This document shows positions 1 to 6,985 of a DNA stretch of 14,098 bases, in pieces. Origin of the DNA: an uncultured Flavobacteriaceae bacterium. Lineage in GTDB: Bacteria > Bacteroidota > Bacteroidia > Flavobacteriales > Flavobacteriaceae. The notes under the pieces were generated by a model. It had not been told where the DNA came from, ran no database searches, and saw only the letters and a list, made by a program, of their open reading frames with translations. The stretch covers positions 1 through 14,098 of the forward strand of contig CALGUD010000106.1 of NCBI GenBank assembly GCA_937901915.1. The letters are read 5' to 3'. Within the stretch, counting starts at the first letter, position 1. Each line of letters opens with the position of its first letter. The position numbers were made by a program, and so were the translations under genes.

Positions 1-37
1 TGGTATTCTGGGTCTTGCCATTCTGATTAATTAATAC

Positions 38-168
38 CAACGGTTTCGGGCTTTGCGTTCGGGCGGGTTTCGGAGCACAAAACTGTCAACCAGCACTGAA
101 CTTGAATAGAAGCACAAAGCTCCAAGTTTGCACGTCAGCCCGCCTGACGCAAAACCCGTGTTAGCGGT
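38..168. repeat. Imperfect long hairpin at a possible gene-cassette boundary
   Basis: Two arms, 47-67 and 139-158, are imperfect inverted repeats: CGGG, then TTTGCGT, then GGCGGG pair on both sides, with one mismatch and a 3/2-base internal loop. About 70 bases lie between the arms, and these contain shorter nested complements (GGAGC at 72-76 with GCTCC at 119-123; AACTTG at 99-104 with CAAGTT at 123-128). The hairpin runs directly into GTTAGCGGT at 160-168, which holds the stop codon of the acetyltransferase. The shape resembles a folded recombination site such as an integron attC. The core triplets do not fit the attC consensus, so the function is unknown. Confidence 0.5.
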
Positions 169-658
169 TCGGCATTTTTGCGTTATCAAAGTGTTTGGTC
201 ATTTTGTAGTTTGTTAAACTTACATTTTTTAGTAGGATATTTTGTTCTCTCAGAACATTGAACTCATTTTTTTCAAAAAACGGTCTTGCAGTTTTACTTA
301 CGTCAGAAGTCAAAGTCGTTTGTTTTAATCGTCTTGCTTCGGCTTCGATGTCGTCAAGTAGGCGCTGTGCTATTCCTTGTCGTTGGTGGTCTTTGTGAAC
401 GTAAAAAAGGTCAATATAATTTCCGTTGTCAAGTGTCGCAAAACCAACAATTTTGTCTGCGTGTTGAGTTACTATAACAAATTGATTAGTCAAAATGTCG
501 TGCCAACGCTGTTTATTGTCAATGCCCGAAGCCCATACTGCAATTTGGTTGCTATCATAGTCAGTTTTGCAAATTGCCGTTATAGTGTTCACAAACAGGT
601 TTTGCATTTCTGTCAAGTCGTCAAGCTTTCCTTTTCTATTTACAAAATCGTTTGTCAT
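161..658 (-). CDS. GNAT-family N-acetyltransferase (YafP-like)
   Basis: This is a predicted 165-residue GNAT-fold acyltransferase that would move an acetyl group from acetyl-CoA to an unknown amine. The acetyl-CoA binding motif A is clear at about residues 86-105, with the pyrophosphate-binding loop QRQGIA at 92-97. The downstream segment with SDVSKTARPFFEKNEF is typical of YafP-like members, as is the C-terminal LTNYKM. The chosen start is the ATG at 658. An in-frame ATG at 703 would add 15 basic residues (RVSGQHRTTRKRTE type) read through a flanking repeat, which is unlikely to be native. The stop codon TAA lies inside the left repeat copy, so the gene fills the space between two inverted GTTAGCGGT copies. 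It is probably cassette cargo unrelated to the neighbouring polymerase genes. The substrate cannot be predicted. Confidence 0.85.
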   Translation of the reverse strand: MTNDFVNRKGKLDDLTEMQNLFVNTITAICKTDYDSNQIAVWASGIDNKQRWHDILTNQFVIVTQHADKIVGFATLDNGNYIDLFYVHKDHQRQGIAQRLLDDIEAEARRLKQTTLTSDVSKTARPFFEKNEFNVLREQNILLKNVSLTNYKMTKHFDNAKMPNR

Positions 659-688
659 TTCTGTTCGTTTTCGGGTCGTACGATGCTG

Positions 689-697
689 ACCGCTAAC
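689..697. repeat. Right inverted copy of the 9-bp GTTAGCGGT motif
   Basis: ACCGCTAAC at 689-697 is the exact reverse complement of GTTAGCGGT at 160-168. The two copies face each other across the acetyltransferase gene, about 520 bases apart. Paired short repeats tightly flanking a single small gene suggest a transferable cassette or a miniature element, but no recombinase gene is present. Confidence 0.45.
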
Positions 698-867
698 TCG
701 CATATAAACTCTATTAATTGCGTTTAATTACCTAAAATTGGGTGTATAAACATAACTTTTCTTAAAAATAGGGAAAAATCTTATAATGAAGAAGTTGGGT
801 GGAGATAAGATGTGCAAAGTGTGCCGTGAATGACAACTGGTATATAAACTAAAGCAAATTGATTTCA

Positions 868-1644
868 TTAACTTTTAAGGCTTTTTTTTAAATCCTCCAG
901 TTCAACTCCTAACCCATTAAACATTGTCATGATACTGCTCAGCTTCAGTTCATTTTCATCGTATTCCTGGGTGTGGATACTACAGGTAAATTCCCATAGT
1001 TCTATCACATCGTCTATAGAAACTTCATAAGGCTCGTAAAGTTTATTATCAGATACTAAAAGCAAAGTGTTGTTTTCCTCAATTTTGTTGTACACCCGTT
1101 TGTATACCATGCCCTGGTTTGTAGTGAGCACTACATAGGTAGATCCGCTTTTAATGTCGCTACGGTCGTCAATGAATTTTCCTATTACGTAAGAGCCATC
1201 TTTCATCGGTAACATAGAATCTCCTTTTATGGGAAACGCCCGGTGCTTTCCGGTGGGAAGAAAAGGCAATTTTATTTTCTGAAGTTGCTCTATGTATTCA
1301 GGATCATCGTATCCTGACAAATATCCGGCAGAAGCTTTAGCAGGAACAATCTCAATAAGGTCTTCATTATGCTCATCAACACAAATAGGAAACAGAATTC
1401 GCTTATTACCTACCTGGATGAAAGACATGTCCGATGCCTTGGTCAGGTCGTTCTTCAGCAGAATATCCACAGGTAGTTTAAAGAATTCCGAATATCTTAT
1501 CAGCATGTCGATAGGTGGAGCAGAACGATCTTCTTCATAAGACCCTATGCGTGAACGTGGAATATGAAACTCATCAGCAAGTTCTTCCTGGGTCAGTTTT
1601 TTTAACTGCCTCAGGTGACGGATATTTTTTGATACGATTGACAT
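868..1644 (-). CDS. XRE-HTH / S24 peptidase LexA-like self-cleaving repressor
   Basis: The 258-residue protein has an N-terminal Cro/CI-type helix-turn-helix (about residues 6-62, with LTQEELADEFHIPRSRIGSY) and a C-terminal S24 (LexA/UmuD/CI) domain. The features for autoproteolysis are all visible: a scissile Ala-Gly at 106-107 (ASAG), the catalytic serine S143 in KGDSM, and the lysine K182 in VYKRVY. Activated RecA normally triggers cleavage in this family and inactivates the repressor. The last ~35 residues, beyond the peptidase fold, are charged and may be helical. The gene is divergent from dinB across 53 bp containing a palindrome and two promoter boxes, so it most likely represses itself and the dinB-dnaE pair. 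The ATG at 1644 is supported by the -7 box only seven bases upstream. Assignment as a CI/LexA-type repressor is secure; the exact inducing signal is inferred. Confidence 0.92.
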   Translation of the reverse strand: MSIVSKNIRHLRQLKKLTQEELADEFHIPRSRIGSYEEDRSAPPIDMLIRYSEFFKLPVDILLKNDLTKASDMSFIQVGNKRILFPICVDEHNEDLIEIVPAKASAGYLSGYDDPEYIEQLQKIKLPFLPTGKHRAFPIKGDSMLPMKDGSYVIGKFIDDRSDIKSGSTYVVLTTNQGMVYKRVYNKIEENNTLLLVSDNKLYEPYEVSIDDVIELWEFTCSIHTQEYDENELKLSSIMTMFNGLGVELEDLKKSLKS

Positions 1645-1651
1645 AATGCTA

Positions 1652-1659
1652 CAAATATA
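1652..1659 (-). promoter_or_regulatory. -7 promoter element of the repressor gene
   Basis: On the minus strand this reads TATATTTG, a full match to the Bacteroidota -7 consensus TAnnTTTG. Only seven bases separate it from the ATG at 1644, so the transcript would have almost no leader. No clear -33 TTG is seen; that position is occupied by the palindrome half-site. Confidence 0.6.
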
Positions 1660-1662
1660 AGC

Positions 1663-1681
1663 ACAATATACTATTTATTGT
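1663..1681. promoter_or_regulatory. Palindromic operator between repressor gene and dinB
   Basis: ACAATA-N7-TATTGT is a perfect 6+6 inverted repeat centred at 1672. The centre is exactly midway between the two divergent -7 boxes (1652-1659 and 1685-1692), and each box starts four bases from the palindrome edge. A wider pair CTACAA (1649-1654) / TTGTAG (1678-1683) overlaps it. A dimeric repressor bound here would occlude both promoters at once. Binding by the adjacent XRE/S24 protein is inferred from position. Confidence 0.6.
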
Positions 1682-1684
1682 AGT

Positions 1685-1692
1685 TAATTTTG
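1685..1692 (+). promoter_or_regulatory. -7 promoter element of dinB
   Basis: TAATTTTG matches TAnnTTTG completely. Only five bases separate it from the dinB ATG at 1698, so transcription would begin at or within a base or two of the start codon, implying a leaderless message. No -33 TTG is recognisable at the usual distance. Confidence 0.6.
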
Positions 1693-1697
1693 TAATT

Positions 1698-2912
1698 ATG
1701 AAATCAATTATTTTACACTTAGATCTTGATTCATTTTTTGTATCCTGTGAAAGGCTTATTGATAGTCGCTTACTTCACCGGCCTTTACTGGTTGGTGGGA
1801 TGGGAGATAGGGGAGTAGTGTCCGCCTGTAGTTATGAGACCCGGAAATTTGGTATCCGTTCCGGTATGTCTATGAAAGTAGCCCGGCAACTCTGCCCTCA
1901 AGCTGTAGTGATTAAAGGTAATTCAGGAACTTATACAAAATATTCACAGCTGGTTACAGAGATAATCAAGGAGAAGGTACCGCTGTTTGAAAAATCCAGT
2001 ATAGATGAATTTTATGTGGATTTATCCGGTATGGATAAATTCTTTGGAACTTATAAATATGCAACGGAGTTAAGGAGAACCATCATAAATGAAACCGGGC
2101 TGCCTATCTCGTTCGGTTTGTCGCATAATAAGATCGTTTCTAAGATAGCTACCGGGGAGGCGAAACCCAATAACCAACTGGTAATAGATAAAGGATATGA
2201 AAAACCTTTTATGGCTCCCTTGTCTATCAGAAAAATTCCTGCGGTCGGTAAAAAAACGTATGAAACGCTACGGAACCTTGGTATCGAAAAAGTCCATACC
2301 ATCCAGGAAATGCCCGTAGAACTGATGATGAGTGCTTTGGGAAAAAATGGCCTGCTGATCTGGAAAAGGGTGAACGCATTGGATAATCCACCCTTGATAC
2401 CTTTTCATGAGCGAAAATCGATCTCTATAGAGCGTACCTTTAATAAGGACACCACTGATATGCAAATGTTGCGGACCACCATTAAGGCTATGGCCGAGAA
2501 CCTGGCCTTTCAGTTGCGAAGGGGAAATAAACTTACTTCCTGTATCAGTGTGAAGATCCGTTATTCAGACTTTAATACGCATTCCAGGCAAGTCAAAATT
2601 CCGTATACCAGTGCTGACCATATCCTAATTCCTCAGATTGTCTCGCTTTTCGAGAAATTGTATGAAAGAAGATTGCTCATTCGTCTTGTGGGAGTAAAAT
2701 ACAGCGACCTGGTTGGAGGTAATTATCAGATTAACCTGTTTGACGATTCGGAAGAAATGCTTAACCTGTACAATGCCATGGATAAGATCCGTAGTCGTTT
2801 TGGGGATTTAAGTGTTATGCGGGCGTCCTCTATGGGGGCTAAGACTATTGGTGGGTATCGTAATCCGTTTAGCGGTGAACCACCCACCCTACATGCACAC
2901 AGACATCAGTAA
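1698..2912 (+). CDS. dinB: Y-family translesion DNA polymerase (DinB/UmuC type)
   Basis: This 404-residue Y-family polymerase would copy past damaged template bases with low fidelity. Visible motifs are the first catalytic carboxylates in HLDLDSFF (D9, D11, with the steric-gate aromatic F13/F14), the second catalytic pair in SSIDEFYVDLS (D103, E104), and the helix-hairpin-helix thumb region KIPAVGKKTYETLRNLGI near 179-195. A little-finger domain follows at about 240-350. A beta-clamp binding motif QINLF sits at 344-348, so the protein probably works with the host sliding clamp. Length is normal for the family, with a ~50-residue tail. Its stop codon overlaps the dnaE start by one base (TAATG), implying translational coupling. 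It may be closer to UmuC/ImuB-like mobile versions than to housekeeping Pol IV; no UmuD gene is present, but the adjacent S24 repressor could fill a related regulatory role. Confidence 0.93.
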   Translation: MKSIILHLDLDSFFVSCERLIDSRLLHRPLLVGGMGDRGVVSACSYETRKFGIRSGMSMKVARQLCPQAVVIKGNSGTYTKYSQLVTEIIKEKVPLFEKSSIDEFYVDLSGMDKFFGTYKYATELRRTIINETGLPISFGLSHNKIVSKIATGEAKPNNQLVIDKGYEKPFMAPLSIRKIPAVGKKTYETLRNLGIEKVHTIQEMPVELMMSALGKNGLLIWKRVNALDNPPLIPFHERKSISIERTFNKDTTDMQMLRTTIKAMAENLAFQLRRGNKLTSCISVKIRYSDFNTHSRQVKIPYTSADHILIPQIVSLFEKLYERRLLIRLVGVKYSDLVGGNYQINLFDDSEEMLNLYNAMDKIRSRFGDLSVMRASSMGAKTIGGYRNPFSGEPPTLHAHRHQ

Positions 2913-5869
2913 TGTATTTAAATTGTCACACATACTATTCGCTACGCTTTGGCACTTTTTCGGAAATTGAACTTCTGGAACTGGCTGTGAAGAATGATGT
3001 AAATGAATTGGTACTTACTGACATCAATAACACTTCAGCATGCCTTAACTTTATTCAATATGCTTCCTCTTATGATGTTAAACCGATAGTAGGTATCGAC
3101 TTTAGAAATGGAGCTGAACAACAATTTATAGGCATTGCAAAAAACAATGAAGGTTTCCGGGAATTAAATGCTTTTTTATCAAAATATTCTCATACAAAAA
3201 AGGAAATCCCGGAACGTGCTCCCACTTTTGAAAATGCATTCATCATCTACCCGTTTGAAAAAATGATGCAACAGGAACGAAATGATTTTGCTTCGCATGA
3301 ATTTATAGGGGTGTCCGTTGAAGAACTGCGCAAACTTCCATTTTCACGGTACAAAAACCTTACCGATAAATTGGTCATTCAACAACCTGTTACCATTCGG
3401 AATAAAAAAGATTTTAATGCACACAGACTACTCAGGGCTATCGATAACAATACACTCCTTAGTAAGCTTAGAGAAACTGAACAGTGCAATAAGGGAGAAA
3501 AAATGTTGCACATTAAAGATCTCCTGAAAGCTTTTGAAGAATTTCCCCAAATAATTGAAAATACACGAGAGCTGCTAGATCAATGTAGTATTAATTTCGA
3601 ATTTGGTAAAGAAAGAACTTCCCAGAACCAGAAAATATTTGGAGAATCACCTGAAAAAGATTTTGCCTATCTCAAGCAACTTTGTGACGAAGGCCTTTAT
3701 AGAAGATATCCTCAACCCTCCGAAAAAGTAATGAAAAGGATCAGCATAGAACTTGATGTGATCAGGAAAATGGATTTTACCTCTTATTTTCTTATCAACC
3801 ATGAGATTGTTTCATACGCTAAAAGAAATCAATATCCTCATGTTGGGCGGGGCAGCGGAGCCAATAGCATTGTGGCCTATCTGACCGGTATAACTGATGT
3901 AGATCCTATTGAGTTAGATCTTTATTTTGAACGTTTTATCAATCCGTATCGCTCCTCGCCCCCGGATTTTGATATTGACTTTTCATGGAAAGACAGGGAA
4001 GATGTTACCCGGTATATTTTTGAAAGGTTTCCAAATGTGGCCCTGCTCGCTACTTACAATACCTTTAAATACCGTGCTGTAGTACGTGAACTTGGAAAGG
4101 TTTTCGGGTTACCTAAGGAAGAGATCGACAAATTATCGGACGGACATTACAATCCGAAAGATTTAGATGAAATCTCTCAATTGGTACTTCGTTATGGTGA
4201 GCTTATTAAAAATTTCCCGAACCACCTGAGCGTGCATGCCGCAGGGATACTTATCCTGGAAAAGCCTGTTCACTATTATTCGGCTACTGACTTGCCCCCA
4301 AAAGGATTCCCTACAGTACAGTTTGATATGATTATTGCCGAGGATGCCGGTATTTTTAAATTTGATATCCTTGGTCAGCGCGGACTGGCAAAGATTAAGG
4401 AGGCCCTGGAAATTATTCGAGAGAACAGGCCGGAAATTCCTAATATAGATATTACGCATGTTGAAAAGTTTAAAACAGACGAAAACATCAACCGGTTACT
4501 TAGCCAGGGAAAGGCTATAGGTGCATACTATGTAGAATCACCTGCCATGCGCGGACTCATGCGGAAATTAAAAACCGGCAGTTACCTCGAACTTGTCGCC
4601 GCCAGTTCAATCATTCGTCCCGGGGTTTCAGGCTCCGGTATGAAAAGCGAATATATTAAAAGGCACCGCAATCCTGAAGAACGAAAAAAAGCACATCCGA
4701 TCCTCCATGAAATCATGCCTGAAACTTATGGGGTTATGGTTTATCAGGAGGATGTAATGAAGGTGGCCAGTATTTTTGGCGGACTTGATCTCGGGGAGGC
4801 GGATGTTATCCGCAGGGGAATGAGCGGTAAATACCGGTCAAAGAAAGAATTTGAGGCTGTGGAGAAGAAATTTATCGATAACTGCCGCAAAAAAGGTTAT
4901 ACGGATACACTGATTTTTGATGTGTGGGAACAGATAAAAAGTTTTGCAGGTTATGCTTTTGCCAAAGGACATTCGGCATCTTATGCTGTAGAAAGTTACC
5001 AAAGCCTCTATTTAAAACATTATTTTCCGTTGGAATTTATGGTGGCAGTCTTAAACAATGGAGGCGGGTTTTACAGTACAGCTTTATATGTACATGAAGC
5101 ACGAATGTGCGGGGGTGTTATCCATGCTCCATGCATTAACAACAGCGATCACCCGAATTGTATACGTGGGAAAAATATATATCTGGGATTTGGCTACCTT
5201 AAAAATCTTGAAGCCCTTACCATAAGCAGGATACTCACAGAGCGACAACTACACGGGCCATTTCGGTCATTTGAAGATTTCCTGGACCGTGTTCCTATAA
5301 GCATTGAGCAGATAACCATCCTTATCCGCATAAATGCATTCCGGTTTACCAATATCCCAAAAAATGAAATTATGTGGCAAATGATGTTTAAGCTTAATAA
5401 AACGAAAAAAGTTGCAGGACAAAAAATGTTGTTCCGTCCGGAACAAAGAAATTTTACCATCCCAAAACTGGAATGCTCGTGGTTGGAAGAAGCCTATGAT
5501 CAGATGGAGCTGTTAGGTTTCCCTTTATGTGATTATTTCAACCTGGTAGATGAAGAATTGAAAAGTGACCTGAAAACGGCCGATCTACCTTCCTATAAAG
5601 ATAAAAATGTACTTATTTACGGTATTCTTGTCAATACCCGTTTTCATAGTACATCCAAAGGGGAAAAGATGCGGTTCAGTACGTTTACAGACCTTGAAGG
5701 CGAATTTTTTGATGCTGTACATTTTTCGAATGTGGTTGACAAATTTCCCATATGGGGACAAGGTGTATATGCTTGCTATGGTAAAGTAACTGAAGAATTT
5801 GATTTTTATAGCCTTGATATTATCTGGAGCAAAAAAACACCCTTAAAACCTGATCCGAGGGGTGTTTAG
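2912..5869 (+). CDS. dnaE: Second DnaE-type DNA polymerase III alpha subunit (error-prone, ImuC/DnaE2-like role)
   Basis: This 985-residue C-family polymerase is shorter than the usual replicative DnaE (about 1100-1200). Order: a PHP domain (about 1-210), the palm/fingers core with the metal-binding aspartates D354 and D356 in PDFDIDF and D485 in KFDILG, a helix-hairpin-helix region, a clamp-binding motif QKMLF at 837-841, and a C-terminal OB fold (about 897-970). The GRGSGANSIVAYLTGIT segment (312-328) is typical of the family. The PHP domain looks inactive: the first HxH histidine is Asn4 (NCH) and the usual LTDH is LTDI (residues 35-38). It is coupled to dinB by a one-base overlap, and downstream of a LexA-like repressor it forms a unit analogous to imuA-imuB-dnaE2 mutagenesis cassettes. 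The last codons overlap a hairpin serving as a terminator for the opposing operon. Error-prone function is inferred from context. Confidence 0.92.
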   Translation: MYLNCHTYYSLRFGTFSEIELLELAVKNDVNELVLTDINNTSACLNFIQYASSYDVKPIVGIDFRNGAEQQFIGIAKNNEGFRELNAFLSKYSHTKKEIPERAPTFENAFIIYPFEKMMQQERNDFASHEFIGVSVEELRKLPFSRYKNLTDKLVIQQPVTIRNKKDFNAHRLLRAIDNNTLLSKLRETEQCNKGEKMLHIKDLLKAFEEFPQIIENTRELLDQCSINFEFGKERTSQNQKIFGESPEKDFAYLKQLCDEGLYRRYPQPSEKVMKRISIELDVIRKMDFTSYFLINHEIVSYAKRNQYPHVGRGSGANSIVAYLTGITDVDPIELDLYFERFINPYRSSPPDFDIDFSWKDREDVTRYIFERFPNVALLATYNTFKYRAVVRELGKVFGLPKEEIDKLSDGHYNPKDLDEISQLVLRYGELIKNFPNHLSVHAAGILILEKPVHYYSATDLPPKGFPTVQFDMIIAEDAGIFKFDILGQRGLAKIKEALEIIRENRPEIPNIDITHVEKFKTDENINRLLSQGKAIGAYYVESPAMRGLMRKLKTGSYLELVAASSIIRPGVSGSGMKSEYIKRHRNPEERKKAHPILHEIMPETYGVMVYQEDVMKVASIFGGLDLGEADVIRRGMSGKYRSKKEFEAVEKKFIDNCRKKGYTDTLIFDVWEQIKSFAGYAFAKGHSASYAVESYQSLYLKHYFPLEFMVAVLNNGGGFYSTALYVHEARMCGGVIHAPCINNSDHPNCIRGKNIYLGFGYLKNLEALTISRILTERQLHGPFRSFEDFLDRVPISIEQITILIRINAFRFTNIPKNEIMWQMMFKLNKTKKVAGQKMLFRPEQRNFTIPKLECSWLEEAYDQMELLGFPLCDYFNLVDEELKSDLKTADLPSYKDKNVLIYGILVNTRFHSTSKGEKMRFSTFTDLEGEFFDAVHFSNVVDKFPIWGQGVYACYGKVTEEFDFYSLDIIWSKKTPLKPDPRGV
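5831..5867 (-). terminator. Intrinsic terminator of the minus-strand iron-protein operon, inside the dnaE 3' end
   Basis: On the minus strand AAACACCC, a 17-base loop and GGGTGTTT form an 8-bp stem, with the T-run continuing for seven T in all. It lies about 55 bases past the ferredoxin stop codon, at the right place to end the long minus-strand operon. The same bases encode the last residues of dnaE. In the plus direction the stem lacks a following T-run, so it is a weaker terminator for dnaE. The loop is long, which lowers confidence. Confidence 0.5.
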
Positions 5870-5920
5870 ATACTGAAGAGCATGGTTGCAGTATACATCA
5901 AATAGAAAACAAAATTATTG

Positions 5921-6250
5921 TTAGTCTTGTTCTAAGATTTCTATTGTTGCACCATCCAGATCAGCTGATATTACAATTTGACATGAAAGGCGAATATCAG
6001 CGGTATCATAACCAAATTTTGAAAGCGTTGCTGGTTCGTTGCGATCTTTAATTCTGGAAATCCCTTTTAATCCTGTAACTTTTATAATACAAGTTGCACA
6101 TCTGCCCATACCACCACATTCACCAAAGGGATCTAAATACATCTTGTCCTTGAGCAACTCCATCAAGTTTTTATAGTCGCCAGGGTAGGTTTCGATAATT
6201 TGTTCTACATCGTTTTCTGCAACAGTAAATTTTACAGTGGCTCTTGTCAT
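5921..6250 (-). CDS. 2Fe-2S ferredoxin (plant/adrenodoxin-type fold)
   Basis: This small electron carrier of 109 residues has cluster ligands spaced C-x5-C-x2-C-x35-C (CGGMGRCATC and, later, LSCQI), the pattern of soluble [2Fe-2S] ferredoxins. Counted from the ATG the cysteines are about residues 45, 51, 54 and 90. The start chosen is the ATG at 6250, which overlaps the hemerythrin stop codon as ATGA; a TTG two codons upstream is less likely. It is the last gene of the operon and is followed by the terminator-like hairpin at 5831-5867. The position beside hemerythrin, hemoglobin and dioxygenase genes suggests that it supplies electrons to re-reduce one of these iron centres, for example after NO or O2 chemistry. 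The partner is inferred, not shown. Confidence 0.9.
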   Translation of the reverse strand: MTRATVKFTVAENDVEQIIETYPGDYKNLMELLKDKMYLDPFGECGGMGRCATCIIKVTGLKGISRIKDRNEPATLSKFGYDTADIRLSCQIVISADLDGATIEILEQD

Positions 6251-6705
6251 TTCCAAAAAGGATCTGTGAGATTATCGTCAAGCTTACCGTCAGAATGATG
6301 CAGTTGTATTTGTTCCAACTGTTCGTCGGTCGCTACTTCCTGAATCTCATTGAATAAAATTCGCTCTTCAAAACGAATATGCTTTTCCAGTTCTTCTTCA
6401 ATCAAACTAACAGATTTCTGAATATCTGATTTATCTTCAAAGAGCCGTTTTAATCTTCTATGTTCGGCAAGAGCTTGCTTTACCAGTTCATTTTGATTAC
6501 CCAGAATGGGAAAAAGTAATTTTTCTTCTATCTCAAAATGTTGTTGTAGGTGATTGTTCCAAAACCAATCAGCATATTTTTTGATTCTTTCCGTTTCAAT
6601 GTTTCGTTTTATGCCTTCTCTGATTTTCCAGGAAAGCAATAAACCGTGATGGTGCTCCCTGCTTAAGGCTTTTAGTTGCTCAATACGTTTGATTGGTTTT
6701 TTCAT
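6247..6705 (-). CDS. Hemerythrin-like (HHE) domain protein
   Basis: This 152-residue four-helix-bundle protein has the spaced His/Glu ligands expected for a non-heme di-iron site: H18-H20 in the first helix, H52 and H56 with E60 in the second (HFEIEE), H82 in the third, and H109 with E113 in the fourth (HIRFEER). Proteins of this family bind O2 or NO, or act in iron and nitrosative-stress repair (YtfE/RIC-like). The cysteine-containing YtfE N-terminal domain is missing, so it is a stand-alone HHE domain. It overlaps the upstream gene and the downstream ferredoxin gene by four bases each (ATGA), indicating coupled translation. The ferredoxin may be its redox partner. The family call is firm; the specific role is inferred from the operon. 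Confidence 0.88.
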   Translation of the reverse strand: MKKPIKRIEQLKALSREHHHGLLLSWKIREGIKRNIETERIKKYADWFWNNHLQQHFEIEEKLLFPILGNQNELVKQALAEHRRLKRLFEDKSDIQKSVSLIEEELEKHIRFEERILFNEIQEVATDEQLEQIQLHHSDGKLDDNLTDPFWK

Positions 6706-6980
6706 TCTTCTTTACTTTTACAACCACATGTCGGACAAGTTTTTACCTCGTCTTCTTTTAGTTTTATTCCCTCAATATTTCTTTTAACAAACTTTTGGAT
6801 CAGCATGTAACTATCTTTATGATTATTTACATCTATTTGTTTGTCTTTTAATAGCGTTCTTATTTTTCCGTCATACTCCTGGTATCCCCAACAAAGCGCA
6901 CATAATCCTTCGGGTGCTGTTTCTTGTGTTTCCTCTTTAGGTTTCCTGATGTATGTAAGAATGGCATTTACAATATCCAT
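6702..6980 (-). CDS. Small Cys-rich protein of unknown function
   Basis: I do not recognise a characterised family for this 92-residue soluble protein. It has an N-terminal CxxC (C27, C30, in LCALCWGYQEYDGK) and a C-terminal CPTCGC (C82, C85, C87), an arrangement that could bind zinc or an Fe-S cluster. The segment between is charged and probably helical. No signal peptide or membrane segment is present. It begins five bases after the preceding gene and ends in an ATGA overlap with the hemerythrin gene, so it is a genuine operon member. Given its neighbours, a metal-binding accessory or redox role is possible but unproven. Confidence 0.75.
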   Translation of the reverse strand: MDIVNAILTYIRKPKEETQETAPEGLCALCWGYQEYDGKIRTLLKDKQIDVNNHKDSYMLIQKFVKRNIEGIKLKEDEVKTCPTCGCKSKEE

Positions 6981-6985
6981 GTTAT

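Noticed and set aside
2..34. A short frame ending in TAA that reads like the end of a membrane helix (GILGLAILIN).
   Set aside because: Only ten residues are in the window, too few to call a partial gene; it could equally be part of the cassette-boundary repeat.
38..168. Canonical integron attC site.
   Set aside because: The long hairpin is suggestive, but neither end fits the RYYYAAC/GTTRRRY core consensus and no integron integrase is in the window.
704..867. Possible small gene or RNA in the AT-rich gap between the acetyltransferase and repressor genes.
   Set aside because: I found no convincing reading frame, stable hairpin or tRNA-like fold; it looks like ordinary spacer.
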